A DNA stretch of 45,050 nt from Propionibacteriaceae bacterium. Lineage in GTDB: Bacteria; Actinomycetota; Actinomycetes; Propionibacteriales; Propionibacteriaceae. A program made the translations under genes and the position numbers. Positions 1-8,671 of the stretch are shown piece by piece. Every line of letters begins with the position of its first letter. Position 1 is the stretch's first letter. Below the pieces are notes generated by a model. That model saw only the letters and a program-made list of their open reading frames with translations, ran no database searches and was not told the DNA's origin. Location: contig JAUNKK010000018.1 in assembly GCA_030532825.1 (NCBI GenBank), forward strand, positions 1-45,050. Direction: 5' to 3'.

Positions 1-181
1 GCGACACCTTGCCGGCTTTGAGGCAGGAAGTGCACACGTTCAGCCGCTTGGGGGTACCGCCCACAGTCGCACGGACGCGCTGGATGTTCGGGCTCCAGCG
101 GCGGTTAGTCTTCTTTTTGGACCAGGGCACGTTGTGACCGAAGGCAGGTCCCTTAGCGCAGATATCACAGACGGCAGCCAC
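1..181 (-). CDS. rpmB: 50S ribosomal protein L28 (partial, cut by window edge)
   Basis: Structural protein of the large ribosomal subunit. The reading frame starts at GTG 181 and runs off the left edge after 60 codons. The product begins VAAVCDICAKGPAFGHNV, followed by the family hallmarks RRWSPNIQRVR and PKRLNVCTSCLKAGKV. The CDIC and CTSC pairs make this the zinc-binding (C+) form of L28. A consensus AAGGAG lies 6 nt before the GTG, which fixes the start. The gene has its own promoter upstream. No C-minus paralogue is visible here, so zinc-dependent switching between L28 forms cannot be judged. Confidence 0.95.
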   Translation of the reverse strand, partial: MAAVCDICAKGPAFGHNVPWSKKKTNRRWSPNIQRVRATVGGTPKRLNVCTSCLKAGKVS

Positions 182-269
182 CGGAGTCTCCTTGTTGCTT
201 GGCCCAGACGCGGTGCAACTGCGCCTGGTTCGATCAGTTGGGTCGCTCGTTGCCGCGGGCAACCGGTAG

Positions 270-298
270 ATCATAACCTGATCGCTGCGGAAACCCAA
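270..298 (-). promoter_or_regulatory. Sigma-70-type promoter for rpmB
   Basis: On the minus strand TTGGGT (298-293) is separated by exactly 17 nt from TATGAT (275-270). A 15-bp inverted repeat, GTTGCC-GCG-GGCAAC (249-263), sits where transcription should begin. It could be an operator or a leader hairpin. The predicted 5' leader is about 80 nt. Confidence 0.6.
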
Positions 299-305
299 AC
301 TAGGG

Positions 306-1982
306 CTATGTCGCGACGACCACGGGCACGATCATCGGCCGCCGACGCAGCCGCCGCGACACCCAGGCGCCGACCAGGCGGCGGATCACCTGCTGCAGCC
401 GGTAGACGTCGTCTACACCGTCGGCCAGGGTCCGTTCAAGCTCCGCCAGGATCTGCTCTCGTACCCCATCAAACACCGACGGTTCCTCCGCGAAGCCGCG
501 GGTGTGAATATCGAGGCCGCCGATGACCTTCCGCGTGTGGAAGCTCACCACCGCTACAACGGAGATGAATCCTTCTTCGCCAAGAATCAGTCGATCGCTG
601 ATGGATTCAGTCATATCACCAACGGTCGACCCGTCGACGAAGACATATGAGGCGTCCACCCTCCCGACCTTGCTGGCCTTCCCATCTGCCAGGTCCACGA
701 CATCCCCGTCCTCACAGACCACCGCGTTCTCGGCGGGCACGCCCGTGGCGATGGCCAGCTTGGCGTTGGCTATCAGGTGCCGGATCTCACCGTGTATCGG
801 CATGACGTTCCTCGGCTTGAGAATGTTGTAGCAGTACAGCAACTCCCCCGCGGAGGCATGCCCAGAAACGTGGACGAACGCATTGCCCTTGTGGACAACC
901 TGCGCCCCCAGCTTCGTCAAGCCGTTAATTACGCGGTAGACAGAATTCTCGTTTCCGGGGATGAGGGAACTGGCCAATAGGACGATATCCCCGGGGCCAA
1001 GTTCAATCACGGGGTGATCGCGGTTGGCGATGCGGCTTAGCGCGGCCAGCGGTTCGCCTTGGGAGCCCGTAGAGACAATAACCACCTCGTCATCCGGGTA
1101 CTTTTCGATGTCCTTCATATCGATCAGAACGTTCGCTGGCACCTTCAGGTAGCCGAGGTCGCGCGCAGTGGCCATGTTTCGAACCATGGACCGGCCCACA
1201 TAGGCCACTTTGCGCCCGTGCGTGACAGCCAGGTTAAGCACCTGCTGCACCCGATGCACATGGGAAGCGAAGCACGCGACGATCAGCTTCTGCCGGGCCT
1301 GATCAAAGACCCGGGCGAGAGCCGGTTCGATGTCCTTCTCCAGCGGGGTGAAGCCGGGCGTTTCCGCGTTGGTGGAATCCGCCATGAACAGATCGACCCC
1401 TTCGTCGGCAAGCCGTGCGAACCCCCTGAGGTCCGTGATACGGCCGTCAAGAGGCAGCTGATCCATCTTGAAGTCGCCGGTGTGCAAGACGGTGCCCGCA
1501 TCGGTACGCAGCGCGACGGCTAGACCATCGGGAATCGAGTGGTTGACGGCAAAGAACTCAAGTTCGAAAGGACCCGTCGTGTGCCGTTCCCCTTCGTGTA
1601 CCTCGATCAGTCTGTGGCCACGAATCCGATGCTCCTTTAGCTTGTTCGCGACCAGAGCCAGGGTGAGCTTTGAACCATAGACGGGAATGTCGGGCCGCTG
1701 TCGCAGCAGATAAGGCACGGCACCGATATGGTCCTCGTGGCCGTGGGTTAGGACGAGGGCGACGATGTCGGTCAGGCGCTCGGCCAGTAAGTCCAGCGCG
1801 GGCAGGATCAAATCCACGCCTGGGTGCCGGTCCTCCGGAAACAAAACCCCGCAGTCAACGAGGACGATGTGGCCGTCTATCTCAAAGGAGGCGCTGTTGC
1901 GTCCCACGTCGCCCAACCCCCCCAATGGGGTGATGCGGAGGGTTCCGGGTTTTAGCTCGGGGGGCGTACGCAGTTCACTCAC
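306..1982 (-). CDS. rnj: Ribonuclease J (metallo-beta-lactamase/beta-CASP RNase)
   Basis: Endo- and 5'-3' exoribonuclease in RNA decay and rRNA maturation. The 558-aa product has the zinc-binding motif LTHGHEDHIG near residue 85, then HSIPDG and HTGDFKMD, the beta-CASP segment with ADSTNAE, and the late PIHGE and HVSGHAS motifs. The length fits the family (about 555-560 aa). An in-frame extension to 2126 exists, but it would overlap the divergent acetyltransferase gene and has no family similarity. GTG 1982 is preferred because a TACCCT -10 box ends 6 nt upstream, implying a leaderless mRNA. In many actinobacteria this gene lies next to dapA/dapB. Here dapB is nearby, with the acetyltransferase gene between. 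Confidence 0.93.
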   Translation of the reverse strand: MSELRTPPELKPGTLRITPLGGLGDVGRNSASFEIDGHIVLVDCGVLFPEDRHPGVDLILPALDLLAERLTDIVALVLTHGHEDHIGAVPYLLRQRPDIPVYGSKLTLALVANKLKEHRIRGHRLIEVHEGERHTTGPFELEFFAVNHSIPDGLAVALRTDAGTVLHTGDFKMDQLPLDGRITDLRGFARLADEGVDLFMADSTNAETPGFTPLEKDIEPALARVFDQARQKLIVACFASHVHRVQQVLNLAVTHGRKVAYVGRSMVRNMATARDLGYLKVPANVLIDMKDIEKYPDDEVVIVSTGSQGEPLAALSRIANRDHPVIELGPGDIVLLASSLIPGNENSVYRVINGLTKLGAQVVHKGNAFVHVSGHASAGELLYCYNILKPRNVMPIHGEIRHLIANAKLAIATGVPAENAVVCEDGDVVDLADGKASKVGRVDASYVFVDGSTVGDMTESISDRLILGEEGFISVVAVVSFHTRKVIGGLDIHTRGFAEEPSVFDGVREQILAELERTLADGVDDVYRLQQVIRRLVGAWVSRRLRRRPMIVPVVVAT

Positions 1983-1988
1983 CTGTCC

Positions 1989-1994
1989 AGGGTA
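1989..1994 (-). promoter_or_regulatory. -10 box of a probable leaderless promoter (RNase J)
   Basis: TACCCT on the minus strand, 6 nt before the GTG start and with no Shine-Dalgarno sequence between. No convincing -35 box was seen. It is divergent from the acetyltransferase promoter at 2061. Confidence 0.5.
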
Positions 1995-2060
1995 GTGGGG
2001 GCTTGGAGAATTGTCTCGCGCTCGCTGAACCCACAAAGCTACCGTCGCGACGATCGTCAC

Positions 2061-2066
2061 TACACT
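2061..2066 (+). promoter_or_regulatory. -10 box of a probable leaderless promoter (acetyltransferase)
   Basis: TACACT ends 7 nt before ATG 2074. There is no purine-rich ribosome binding site, so the mRNA probably begins at or next to the ATG. Confidence 0.5.
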
Positions 2067-2073
2067 GGCGGCC

Positions 2074-2604
2074 ATGTCAGCACCCGATTCCGTCAGACTA
2101 GCCATGCCGACTGAGGCCGTCGACATCGCCCGCCTGCAACGCCGATCCTGGTCGCGGAGTCCGGAGATGGCACCGGCCCTGGCGGCCTTCCCCGCGGATC
2201 AGGCAGTCCGGACCTGGCACGACGCCATAGTGAAACCCCCGCTAGCCCACTGCCGGGTGCTGGTTGCGCTGGCCGGGGGGCAGGTGGTGGGGTTCATCGT
2301 CACCGGGCCCAGCAATGACCCCGACGCCGAGGTGGACGACGGCATGATTGCTGAGTTTGTGACGGATGATGACCTGGGCGACCATGCATCCCGCCTGATG
2401 AACGCCGCCATCGACACCCTGCGCGCGGATGGCTACGAAACGGCCACCTGGTGGGTTCGCAGCGACGATGATGCCTTGCGCACTTTCTTGGTGGCCTCGG
2501 GTTGGGGGGCGGATGGCGCCCACCGGGCCCTCGGGTTCGAGGACGAAGCGGAGGCCATCAAACAGGTGCGGCTACGTACCCGTATCGCGGGCGAGGACAT
2601 CTAG
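2074..2604 (+). CDS. GNAT-family N-acetyltransferase
   Basis: A 176-aa single-domain protein that probably moves an acetyl group from acetyl-CoA to an unknown amine. It opens with the typical GNAT strand VRLAMPTEAVDIARLQRRSW. The central strand GQVVGFIVTG is followed by acidic residues and MIAEFVTDDDLGDHASRLMNAAIDTLRADG, the helix where the acetyl-CoA-binding loop should lie, though the Q/RxxGxG/A motif is degenerate. The C-terminal half has WWVRSDDDALRTFLVASGW, the usual late strand-helix pattern. It is transcribed alone, divergently from RNase J. Gene order matches other actinobacteria in which an acetyltransferase sits beside rnj-dapB. The substrate is unknown. Confidence 0.85.
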   Translation: MSAPDSVRLAMPTEAVDIARLQRRSWSRSPEMAPALAAFPADQAVRTWHDAIVKPPLAHCRVLVALAGGQVVGFIVTGPSNDPDAEVDDGMIAEFVTDDDLGDHASRLMNAAIDTLRADGYETATWWVRSDDDALRTFLVASGWGADGAHRALGFEDEAEAIKQVRLRTRIAGEDI

Positions 2605-2773
2605 CCCTAGTGTCGGGTGTCCGAGGCCCTTCGACCGACATGCGCGGGTTCTGGGGTGGCTGCCTCTGGGAGCCGCCGAGCGAAGCGCTATTTGGCAGTA
2701 ACACCAATCGCGGAGAACACCGTGAGACGTCACCCCAGGACACGCAAACCCTAAAGAGCCCGAGCGCGCGGCA

Positions 2774-3514
2774 CTAAAGTCCAAGGATCCCTTCGATGCC
2801 TTCTGTGTAGCCGGGATGGTCAACTACCCACCGGATTCCGGCGACAACGCCGGGCATGAAACTGGCACGGTCAAACGAATCGTGCCGGATAGTCAGGGTC
2901 TCGCCGTGTGCGCCGAGGAGCACTTCCTGGTGAGCGACCAGCCCCTGTAACCGGATGCCGTGGATGTGGATGCCCTCGACCACCGCGCCACGCGCCCCGG
3001 CATCGTGCACCGTGGCATCGGGTACGGGCCCAAGACCAGCGGCCTTCCGGGCTGCGGCAACCTTCTTAGCCGTCGTGGCAGATGTGCCCGATGGGGCGTC
3101 GGCCTTGTTGGGATGGTGCAATTCCACGATCTCGACGCTCGGGTAGAACGGGGCTGCTTTGGCCGCGAACTGCATCATGAGAACAGCGCCAATGGAGAAA
3201 TTAGCGGCGATGAGCACCCCCACCCCGGGATGTGAGGCACACAACTCCTGCACGGTGGCGATGCGCTCGGGCGTGAAACCGGTAGTTCCGATGACCATGT
3301 GGATTCCCCGCTCAACGCACCAGGCGATGTTCTCCATCACAGCGTCGGGATGGGTGAAGTCAACCACCACCTGTGCCTGACCAACCTGGTCCCGCGACTC
3401 GCTTAGATCAACGCCGCCCACCACCTCAAGGCCGGGAGCGGCCTCGACGGCACGCCGGACCTCGCTGCCCATCTTTCCACCGATACCGAAGATCCCTACC
3501 TGAATCGTGCTCAT
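2774..3514 (-). CDS. dapB: 4-hydroxy-tetrahydrodipicolinate reductase
   Basis: NAD(P)H-dependent reductase of lysine and meso-diaminopimelate synthesis. The 246-aa product begins with the nucleotide-binding loop VGIFGIGGKMGSEV. It carries VIGTTGFTPE and AANFSIGAVLM, the substrate-binding and catalytic region ELHHPNKADAPSGTS with its essential His pair and Lys, and the C-terminal GEVLTIRHDSF-type motif (here GETLTIRHDSF). The length is normal. ATG 3514 follows AAAGGG at a suitable distance. It lies downstream of the pnp terminator and seems to be transcribed on its own. Confidence 0.96.
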   Translation of the reverse strand: MSTIQVGIFGIGGKMGSEVRRAVEAAPGLEVVGGVDLSESRDQVGQAQVVVDFTHPDAVMENIAWCVERGIHMVIGTTGFTPERIATVQELCASHPGVGVLIAANFSIGAVLMMQFAAKAAPFYPSVEIVELHHPNKADAPSGTSATTAKKVAAARKAAGLGPVPDATVHDAGARGAVVEGIHIHGIRLQGLVAHQEVLLGAHGETLTIRHDSFDRASFMPGVVAGIRWVVDHPGYTEGIEGILGL

Positions 3515-3576
3515 CCTTGCCCTTTCTGCTTTTCGCCCTCGCCCAAGTCAACCAGGTTTGACCGACAAAACTGTAA

Positions 3577-3606
3577 GGAGCCGGTTGCCGTGGGGCAACC
3601 GGCTCC
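3577..3606 (-). terminator. Terminator hairpin after pnp
   Basis: A perfect 13-bp stem (3577-3589 with 3594-3606) and a 4-nt loop, beginning 18 nt after the pnp stop codon. The minus strand continues with a short T-rich stretch (TTACAGTTTTG). Confidence 0.75.
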
Positions 3607-3623
3607 GCAATGGCCTGAAACGC

Positions 3624-5837
3624 TTAGGCCTCTTCGGTCTTTTCGGGCTCGTCGACCTCGTCAAGCACGGGAATGAGGCTCAGCTTGCCGCGGTCATCAA
3701 TCTCGGAGATCTCGACCTGCAGTTTCTGCCCGACGGAAACCACATCCTCGACGTTCTCGACGCGTTTTCCACCGGCCAGGGAACGCAGCTTGCTGATGTG
3801 CAGCAGACCGTCCTTGCCAGGCAGCAACGACACAAAGGCCCCGAACGTCGTGAGCTTCACGACGGTGCCAAGGTAGCGCTCACCCTTCTCCGGCAGGTGC
3901 GGGTTCGCGATGGCGTTGATGGCGGAAACAGCAGCGTCCGCGGACTCGCCGGTCTCAGCGCCGACGTAGATGGTGCCATCATCTTCGATCGTGATGTTCG
4001 CGCCCGTGTCGTCCTGGATCTGGTTGATCACCTTGCCCTTGGGGCCGATGACCTCACCGATCTTGTCGACGGGAATACGCAGCGTCACGATCCGTGGCGC
4101 GTATGGGCTCATCTCGTCCGGAACATCGATGGCCTCACCCATCACCTCAAGCAGGGTGTGCCGAGCCTCGCGGGCCTGAAGAAGCGCCTTCTGCAGTTCT
4201 TCGGCGGGGATGCCGTTGAGTTTCGTATCCAGCTGCAGAGCCGTGACGAAGTCGCGCGTGCCAGCCACCTTGAAGTCCATGTCCCCCAGCGCGTCTTCAG
4301 CACCAAGGATATCGGTGAGCGCCACGTAGCGGGTCTCACCGTCGATTTCCTCGCTCATCAGCCCCATGGCGATACCGGCGACCGGAGCCTTCAGAGGAAC
4401 GCCAGCATTCAGCAACGACAGGGTGGAGGCGCACACCGAACCCATGGAGGTTGAGCCGTTGGAGCCCAGAGCCTCGGAGACCTGGCGAATGGCGTAGGGG
4501 AACTCCTCCCTCGTCGGCAAGACGGGGAACAGGGCGCGCTCGGCGAGTGCCCCATGCCCGATCTCGCGACGTTTGGGCGAGCCAACCCGGCCTGTCTCAC
4601 CGGTGGAGAAAGGCGGGAAGTTGTAGTTGTGCATGTACCGCTTGGTCGACTCCGGAGCCAGGGTGTCGATCTTCTGTTCCATGTCGAGCATGTTCAGGGT
4701 GGAGATGCCCAGGATCTGCGTCTCGCCGCGCTGGAACAGCGCCGAGCCGTGTACGCGCGGCACCACCGCCACCTCAGCCGACAGGGTACGGATGTCTCGG
4801 GGGCCCCTGCCGTCGATGCGGATGCCCTCCGTCAGGGAGCGGTGGCGCACGATCTTCTTGGTGAGCGCCTTGAGGGCTGCCGAGATTTCATTCTCGCGTC
4901 CCTCGAAACGTTCCTCGAGTGCCTCAATCACCTCTTGACGGATGGTGTGGGTAGCATCGTCGCGGTCCTGTTTACCGGGAATCTGCATCGCCTCAGCAAC
5001 CCGGTCAGTAGCGAGTTCCTCGACGGCGGCGTACACGTCGGCCTCGTAGTCGAGGAAGACGGGGAAGTCGAAAGTTTCCTTGGGCAGCTTGGCTTTCAGC
5101 TCGGACTGGGCGTCGCACAGTGCCTTGATGAAGGGCTTGGCTGCCTCCAGTCCCTGCCCCACGACCTCCTCGGTGGGGGCGGTCTTGCCGGCCCGGACAT
5201 TCTCCCAGGTGGCTTCCGTGCCGCCGGCCTCAACCATCATGATGGCGACGTCGCCGTCGGGCAACACCCGGCCAGCCACGACCATCTGGAACGAGGACTT
5301 CGCTGCCTGCTCCACCGTCGGGAAGCAGACCCAGGTGTCATCGATCAGGGCGACGCGCACACCGCCAATCGGCCCGGAGAACGGCAGCCCCGCCAGCGTG
5401 GTGGACATGGAAGCCGCGTTGATCGCAACCACGTCGTAGTAGTGGGCAGGATTGAGCGACAGCACGTCAATGATGACCTGAACCTCGTTGCGCAGCCCCT
5501 TGACGAAGGCCGGGCGCAGCGGTCGGTCAATGAGCCGTGCGGCCAGGATGGCCCCTTCCCCAGGACGGCCCTCGCGACGGAAAAACGAGCCAGGGATCCG
5601 CCCGGCGGCATACATCCGCTCCTCAATGTCGACCGTCAGCGGGAAGAAGTCGATGGCATCGCGAGGCGTCTTGGCTGCCGTGGTGGCGGCCAGCAGCATG
5701 GTATCGCCGTCGAGGTAGACAGCGGCGGAACCGTCGGCTTGCTGGGCAAGAACGCCCGACTCAAACCGGATGGTGCGACGTCCGTACGGGCCGTTGTCGA
5801 TGACGGCTTCAGAAAACTCGAGACCAGGTCCTTCCAT
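3624..5837 (-). CDS. pnp: Polynucleotide phosphorylase / guanosine pentaphosphate synthetase
   Basis: 3'-5' phosphorolytic exoribonuclease of the degradosome; the actinobacterial type is also called GpsI. The 737-aa product has two RNase PH domains (about 15-150 and 330-540), the second with [14 protein letters not shown] and [18 protein letters not shown] domain follows ([16 protein letters not shown], near 600), then an S1 domain ([24 protein letters not shown], near 670). The start is ambiguous. ATG 5837 is used here, but the only AAGGAG lies 12 nt before it and 6 nt before an in-frame TTG at 5843, which would add two residues. The order rpsO then pnp on one strand is the classic arrangement, with a terminator between. 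Confidence 0.96.
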   Translation of the reverse strand: MEGPGLEFSEAVIDNGPYGRRTIRFESGVLAQQADGSAAVYLDGDTMLLAATTAAKTPRDAIDFFPLTVDIEERMYAAGRIPGSFFRREGRPGEGAILAARLIDRPLRPAFVKGLRNEVQVIIDVLSLNPAHYYDVVAINAASMSTTLAGLPFSGPIGGVRVALIDDTWVCFPTVEQAAKSSFQMVVAGRVLPDGDVAIMMVEAGGTEATWENVRAGKTAPTEEVVGQGLEAAKPFIKALCDAQSELKAKLPKETFDFPVFLDYEADVYAAVEELATDRVAEAMQIPGKQDRDDATHTIRQEVIEALEERFEGRENEISAALKALTKKIVRHRSLTEGIRIDGRGPRDIRTLSAEVAVVPRVHGSALFQRGETQILGISTLNMLDMEQKIDTLAPESTKRYMHNYNFPPFSTGETGRVGSPKRREIGHGALAERALFPVLPTREEFPYAIRQVSEALGSNGSTSMGSVCASTLSLLNAGVPLKAPVAGIAMGLMSEEIDGETRYVALTDILGAEDALGDMDFKVAGTRDFVTALQLDTKLNGIPAEELQKALLQAREARHTLLEVMGEAIDVPDEMSPYAPRIVTLRIPVDKIGEVIGPKGKVINQIQDDTGANITIEDDGTIYVGAETGESADAAVSAINAIANPHLPEKGERYLGTVVKLTTFGAFVSLLPGKDGLLHISKLRSLAGGKRVENVEDVVSVGQKLQVEISEIDDRGKLSLIPVLDEVDEPEKTEEA

Positions 5838-6041
5838 GGACAAAACTGGCTCCTTTCCAGGGAAGGCTGCCCGCAGGGCGCGGCGCACCGCCAGTACCAC
5901 CGGTCTTCGATCGAGGCCCGCGGGAAGGGCATCCCGAGAACCACTACCGAGGACCAGGTGAGACCCCCTGGCAGGCAGCGAATGCGTGAACTGTAGTTAT
6001 TCGATTGTGATCCTACCGGTTGAATAACGGAAAACCGGAAA

Positions 6042-6069
6042 AGGCAGCCCCGCGTCTGCGAGGCTGCCT
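6042..6069 (-). terminator. Terminator hairpin after rpsO
   Basis: The 8-bp stem AGGCAGCC/GGCTGCCT is extended by an inner CGC/GCG pair across one mismatch. It starts about 19 nt after the rpsO stop, and the minus strand continues TTTCCGGTTTTCC. It probably limits readthrough into pnp. Confidence 0.65.
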
Positions 6070-6088
6070 GAAGCTCAAGGCGCCACCC

Positions 6089-6352
6089 TCAACGGCGCAG
6101 ACCGAGCCGCGCAATGAGTTCGCGGTAGTGCTCGATGTCTTGCCGAGCCACATAGTTGAGCAGCCGGCGGCGCTGACCGACCATCAGCATCAGTCCGCGA
6201 CGGCTGTGGTGATCGCCCTTATGAACCTTGAGATGCTCAGTCAAATGGGCGATCCGTTTGGTCAGCAGGGCGATCTGCACGTCCGGCGACCCGGTGTCGC
6301 CCGGGGTCTTGGCGTATTCTTCGACGATCTTTTTCTTTTCTTGGGCATCCAT
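6089..6352 (-). CDS. rpsO: 30S ribosomal protein S15
   Basis: Primary 16S rRNA-binding protein of the small subunit. The 87-aa product has the family signature [26 protein letters not shown] and ends [17 protein letters not shown] ([13 protein letters not shown]). ATG 6352 is chosen over an upstream in-frame codon because AAGGAG lies 7 nt before it and the length then matches the family (about 89 aa). A TACTAT -10 box at 6446-6451 gives a leader of about 87 nt. In other bacteria such a leader can hold the S15 autoregulatory structure, but none was identified here. Confidence 0.96.
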   Translation of the reverse strand: MDAQEKKKIVEEYAKTPGDTGSPDVQIALLTKRIAHLTEHLKVHKGDHHSRRGLMLMVGQRRRLLNYVARQDIEHYRELIARLGLRR

Positions 6353-6445
6353 CTGGGCGCTCCTTCCGGCTCGCTGCACGGCGCCCCTGTCGCGGGTGCA
6401 TTCGGGGCTCTTACGGGACCGTGGCCGATCAACGGCAACCGAGAG

Positions 6446-6451
6446 ATAGTA
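6446..6451 (-). promoter_or_regulatory. -10 box of the likely rpsO promoter
   Basis: TACTAT on the minus strand, with a weak -35 candidate TTCGGT 18 nt upstream. It gives a leader of roughly 87 nt before rpsO. Confidence 0.35.
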
Positions 6452-6550
6452 TCACCGCTCTCGCTACTAACCGAATTGATGAATCGGGCTACCGCGCCGG
6501 AGGCAGAGCAATTAGGGTTGTGCGCAACCGTTCCAAAGGAGGGACCCGCC

Positions 6551-7030
6551 ATGGCCGTCACCGTCCGTCCCGTCGCCGAGTTGGACCTTTCCGTTCTACG
6601 AGGGCTTCAGGCCCGACCGGAGCTGCAACTCGTGGATCAGCACTTCGCGGCTGCTCAGAAAGGCGAACTGATCTTCGCAGTCGCCGTCGAAGGCGACGAG
6701 CGCCTAGGCACAGCGCTGCTGGATTTCGGCCCGGATGCCTTCGTCCCTGAGTTGCGCAATATGTACGTCTACCCGGGGGCGCGGCGACGCGGGGCGGGTC
6801 GCGCCCTCATGTCGTGGCTGGAGGAGCAGGCCCGTATCCGCGGCTACACGGCCGTGTACCTCGCCGTCGACCCAAACAACGAGCGAGCCATCCCGCTGTA
6901 CGTCTCCCTTGAGTATTCGCCTACCGGCGAGCATCTCTTCGTGGCGGATGCCGAGATTCCCCAGGTCGCCGACGGCACGGAACGCAGCACCCACTACGCC
7001 ATCTACAAGAAGTCGCTGCTGGCGCTCTGA
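6551..7030 (+). CDS. GNAT-family N-acetyltransferase
   Basis: A 159-aa acetyltransferase. It shows the conserved strand ELRNMYVYPGARRRGAGRALMSWLEEQARIRG, whose RRRGAG is the acetyl-CoA pyrophosphate loop, and the late AVYLAVDPNNERAIPLYVSLEY motif. The open frame extends upstream to 6020, but ATG 6551 has an excellent AAAGGAGG 8 nt before it and the upstream part antisenses rpsO. Its 3' end overlaps the convergent ribF gene by 28 nt, so the two transcripts are antisense at their ends. The substrate cannot be deduced. Confidence 0.85.
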   Translation: MAVTVRPVAELDLSVLRGLQARPELQLVDQHFAAAQKGELIFAVAVEGDERLGTALLDFGPDAFVPELRNMYVYPGARRRGAGRALMSWLEEQARIRGYTAVYLAVDPNNERAIPLYVSLEYSPTGEHLFVADAEIPQVADGTERSTHYAIYKKSLLAL

Positions 7031-7899
7031 AGGAGTTGCCGACAGTCGGCGACATCTCGCTCCATCTGGACGATCAGATCTTCGACGCCGTCGAAACGCA
7101 CCTGCCCGCGGAGCCTTGCCACGAAATCGACATCAATCTGGACCCCATATAGTTCCAGGTCGGTCCGGTCCAGCACGTAGCTCTCTACCCGCCGATCGGC
7201 CCCATCGAACGTTGGGTTCGAACCGACCGAGACCGCCGCTGGCAGCCGCTGTCCGCCATGCGGGGTGAGCCATCCCGCGTATACCCCGTCGGCGGGTACA
7301 GCCAGCTCGGGGGCAACGATGAGGTTGGCGGTCGGGAAACCGAGTTCGCGGCCACGCTGATCCCCGACGACAACTACCCCGCTAAATCGAAACTCCCGCC
7401 CCAGGTGCCGAGCGGCCAGCTGAACATCGCCTCGCTCCAGCGCCTGACGAATCACCGTCGAACAAGTGGTCTCCTCCCCAACTTCGGTCAGTGGCAGGGC
7501 ACGCACCTCGAAGCGGCCAGCCGCTAACTCACGCAGCGTCTCAACATCCCCGGCCGCGCGATGCCCAAAGCGGAAGTTCTCTCCCACGACCACGATCCGG
7601 GGAGTCAACGGGATGACGAAACGCTCAACGAACTCAGCGGGGCTCATGGCGGCCACCTTTTCGTCGAAACGCACCACCCGCACTTGCCCTGCCCCGGCCT
7701 GTTTCAGCAGCTCGATTCGCGTGGCGAGGTCCGTCAATAGCTTCGGTGCCCGCTTCGGTGCCAGCACAGACAAAGGATGGGGCCAGAAGGTGATGATGGC
7801 CAGTTCGTCGGCACCACGTTCAGCGTGAAGCACCCGCTGATGGCCCGCGTGGACGCCGTCGAAGTTCCCGATGGCCACTACTCGCGATCCGATATTCAC
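7003..7899 (-). CDS. ribF: Bifunctional riboflavin kinase / FAD synthetase
   Basis: Makes FMN and FAD from riboflavin. The 298-aa product starts almost at the FAD-synthetase nucleotidyltransferase motif AIGNFDGVHAGHQ (residues 9-21). It contains VVGENFRFGHRAAG and a CSTVIRQALERGD linker motif. The C-terminal riboflavin kinase domain shows GRELGFPTANL and GVYAGWL. The N-terminus is some 10-15 residues shorter than in many homologues. GTG 7899 is nevertheless supported: a TAACCT -10 box ends 7 nt upstream with no Shine-Dalgarno sequence, and the frame upstream lacks similarity. Confidence 0.93.
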   Translation of the reverse strand: MNIGSRVVAIGNFDGVHAGHQRVLHAERGADELAIITFWPHPLSVLAPKRAPKLLTDLATRIELLKQAGAGQVRVVRFDEKVAAMSPAEFVERFVIPLTPRIVVVGENFRFGHRAAGDVETLRELAAGRFEVRALPLTEVGEETTCSTVIRQALERGDVQLAARHLGREFRFSGVVVVGDQRGRELGFPTANLIVAPELAVPADGVYAGWLTPHGGQRLPAAVSVGSNPTFDGADRRVESYVLDRTDLELYGVQIDVDFVARLRGQVRFDGVEDLIVQMERDVADCRQLLQSASSDFL

Positions 7900-7906
7900 G
7901 GGTGAC

Positions 7907-7912
7907 AGGTTA
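7907..7912 (-). promoter_or_regulatory. -10 box of a probable leaderless promoter (ribF)
   Basis: TAACCT on the minus strand, 7 nt before the GTG start codon. No Shine-Dalgarno sequence intervenes. Confidence 0.45.
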
Positions 7913-7958
7913 GCCAGGTCCTTAGCCGGATCGCAGCTTGGTCGGCCGGGACAAGAAA

Positions 7959-8004
7959 AACTCCCGCCCGAGACCCCAGCGTTATTGGTTCTCGGGCGGG
8001 AGTT
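7959..8004 (-). terminator. Rho-independent terminator of the lut operon
   Basis: A perfect 15-bp stem (AACTCCCGCCCGAGA at 7959-7973 with its complement at 7990-8004) and a 16-nt loop. On the minus strand it is followed by TTTCTTG. It lies 17 nt beyond the lutC stop codon. Confidence 0.85.
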
Positions 8005-8020
8005 AGGCAGGGTGAGCGGG

Positions 8021-8671
8021 TCAGCTCTCCTCAAGCACCACGAACAGCTGACGCGGGCCGTGCACGCCTTCCACGCGGGACAGCTCGATATCGCTGGTGG
8101 CGGAGCCGCCGCTGATCCAGGTGCAGGGACGGCCGGCGTCGATGGATGCCCGAAGCCGGTGTACCGCTTCAGGCACATCCGAGACGACGGTCTCCGCGCG
8201 CACCACGCACACGTGCAGATCGGGCACCAGGGTCAGGGCACGACGTCCCTGATCCTCGGAGTGGTCGAGGCAGATGGTCCCGGTCTCGGCCATAGAGACC
8301 GCCGAACCGGTCAACACCGCATCGATGGAGTTCAGCTGCTGATGGCTGAGCCCGTGGTCGCGGATCACCTCTAGACCGTTCGCGGTCACGGCCTGCACCC
8401 AGTGCTCGGGAACCCCGTCGGGTACCACGACGCTCTTGGCCCCAAGTTCCTTGAGCGCCGCAACGATCGCCTCGGGCGTCCCGCTCGCGGGGGTGCGCAC
8501 GATCTTGGCCTTGTAGTCGAGGATGTTCTCGACGAAGGTGTCGAGGACGTCTTCGAGCGGGGTGGGTTGGTTGTAGGCCCAGGTCACGGGCACGTCCTTG
8601 ACCGGGTCCTTTTCGCGGACGTCCTGGGTAGCTTCCCGGATCCGGGCCAGGATTTCGTCACGGGCGCTCAC
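8021..8671 (-). CDS. lutC: Lactate utilization protein C (LUD domain)
   Basis: Third subunit of the LutABC complex, which oxidises L-lactate to pyruvate with iron-sulfur clusters. The 216-aa LUD-domain protein begins VSARDEILARIREAT and has DAVLTGSAVSMAETGTICLDHSEDQGRRALTLVPDLHVCVV, the conserved core of the family, ending with the SATSDIELSRVEGVHGPR motif. GTG 8671 overlaps the lutB stop codon (GTGA) and has AGGAGG 7 nt upstream, so translation is coupled to lutB. It is the last gene of lldP-lutA-lutB-lutC. Confidence 0.93.
   Translation of the reverse strand: MSARDEILARIREATQDVREKDPVKDVPVTWAYNQPTPLEDVLDTFVENILDYKAKIVRTPASGTPEAIVAALKELGAKSVVVPDGVPEHWVQAVTANGLEVIRDHGLSHQQLNSIDAVLTGSAVSMAETGTICLDHSEDQGRRALTLVPDLHVCVVRAETVVSDVPEAVHRLRASIDAGRPCTWISGGSATSDIELSRVEGVHGPRQLFVVLEES

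Noticed and set aside
4554..5996. A 480-codon plus-strand frame opposite pnp
   Set aside because: pnp motifs on the minus strand are unambiguous and this frame shows no domain pattern.
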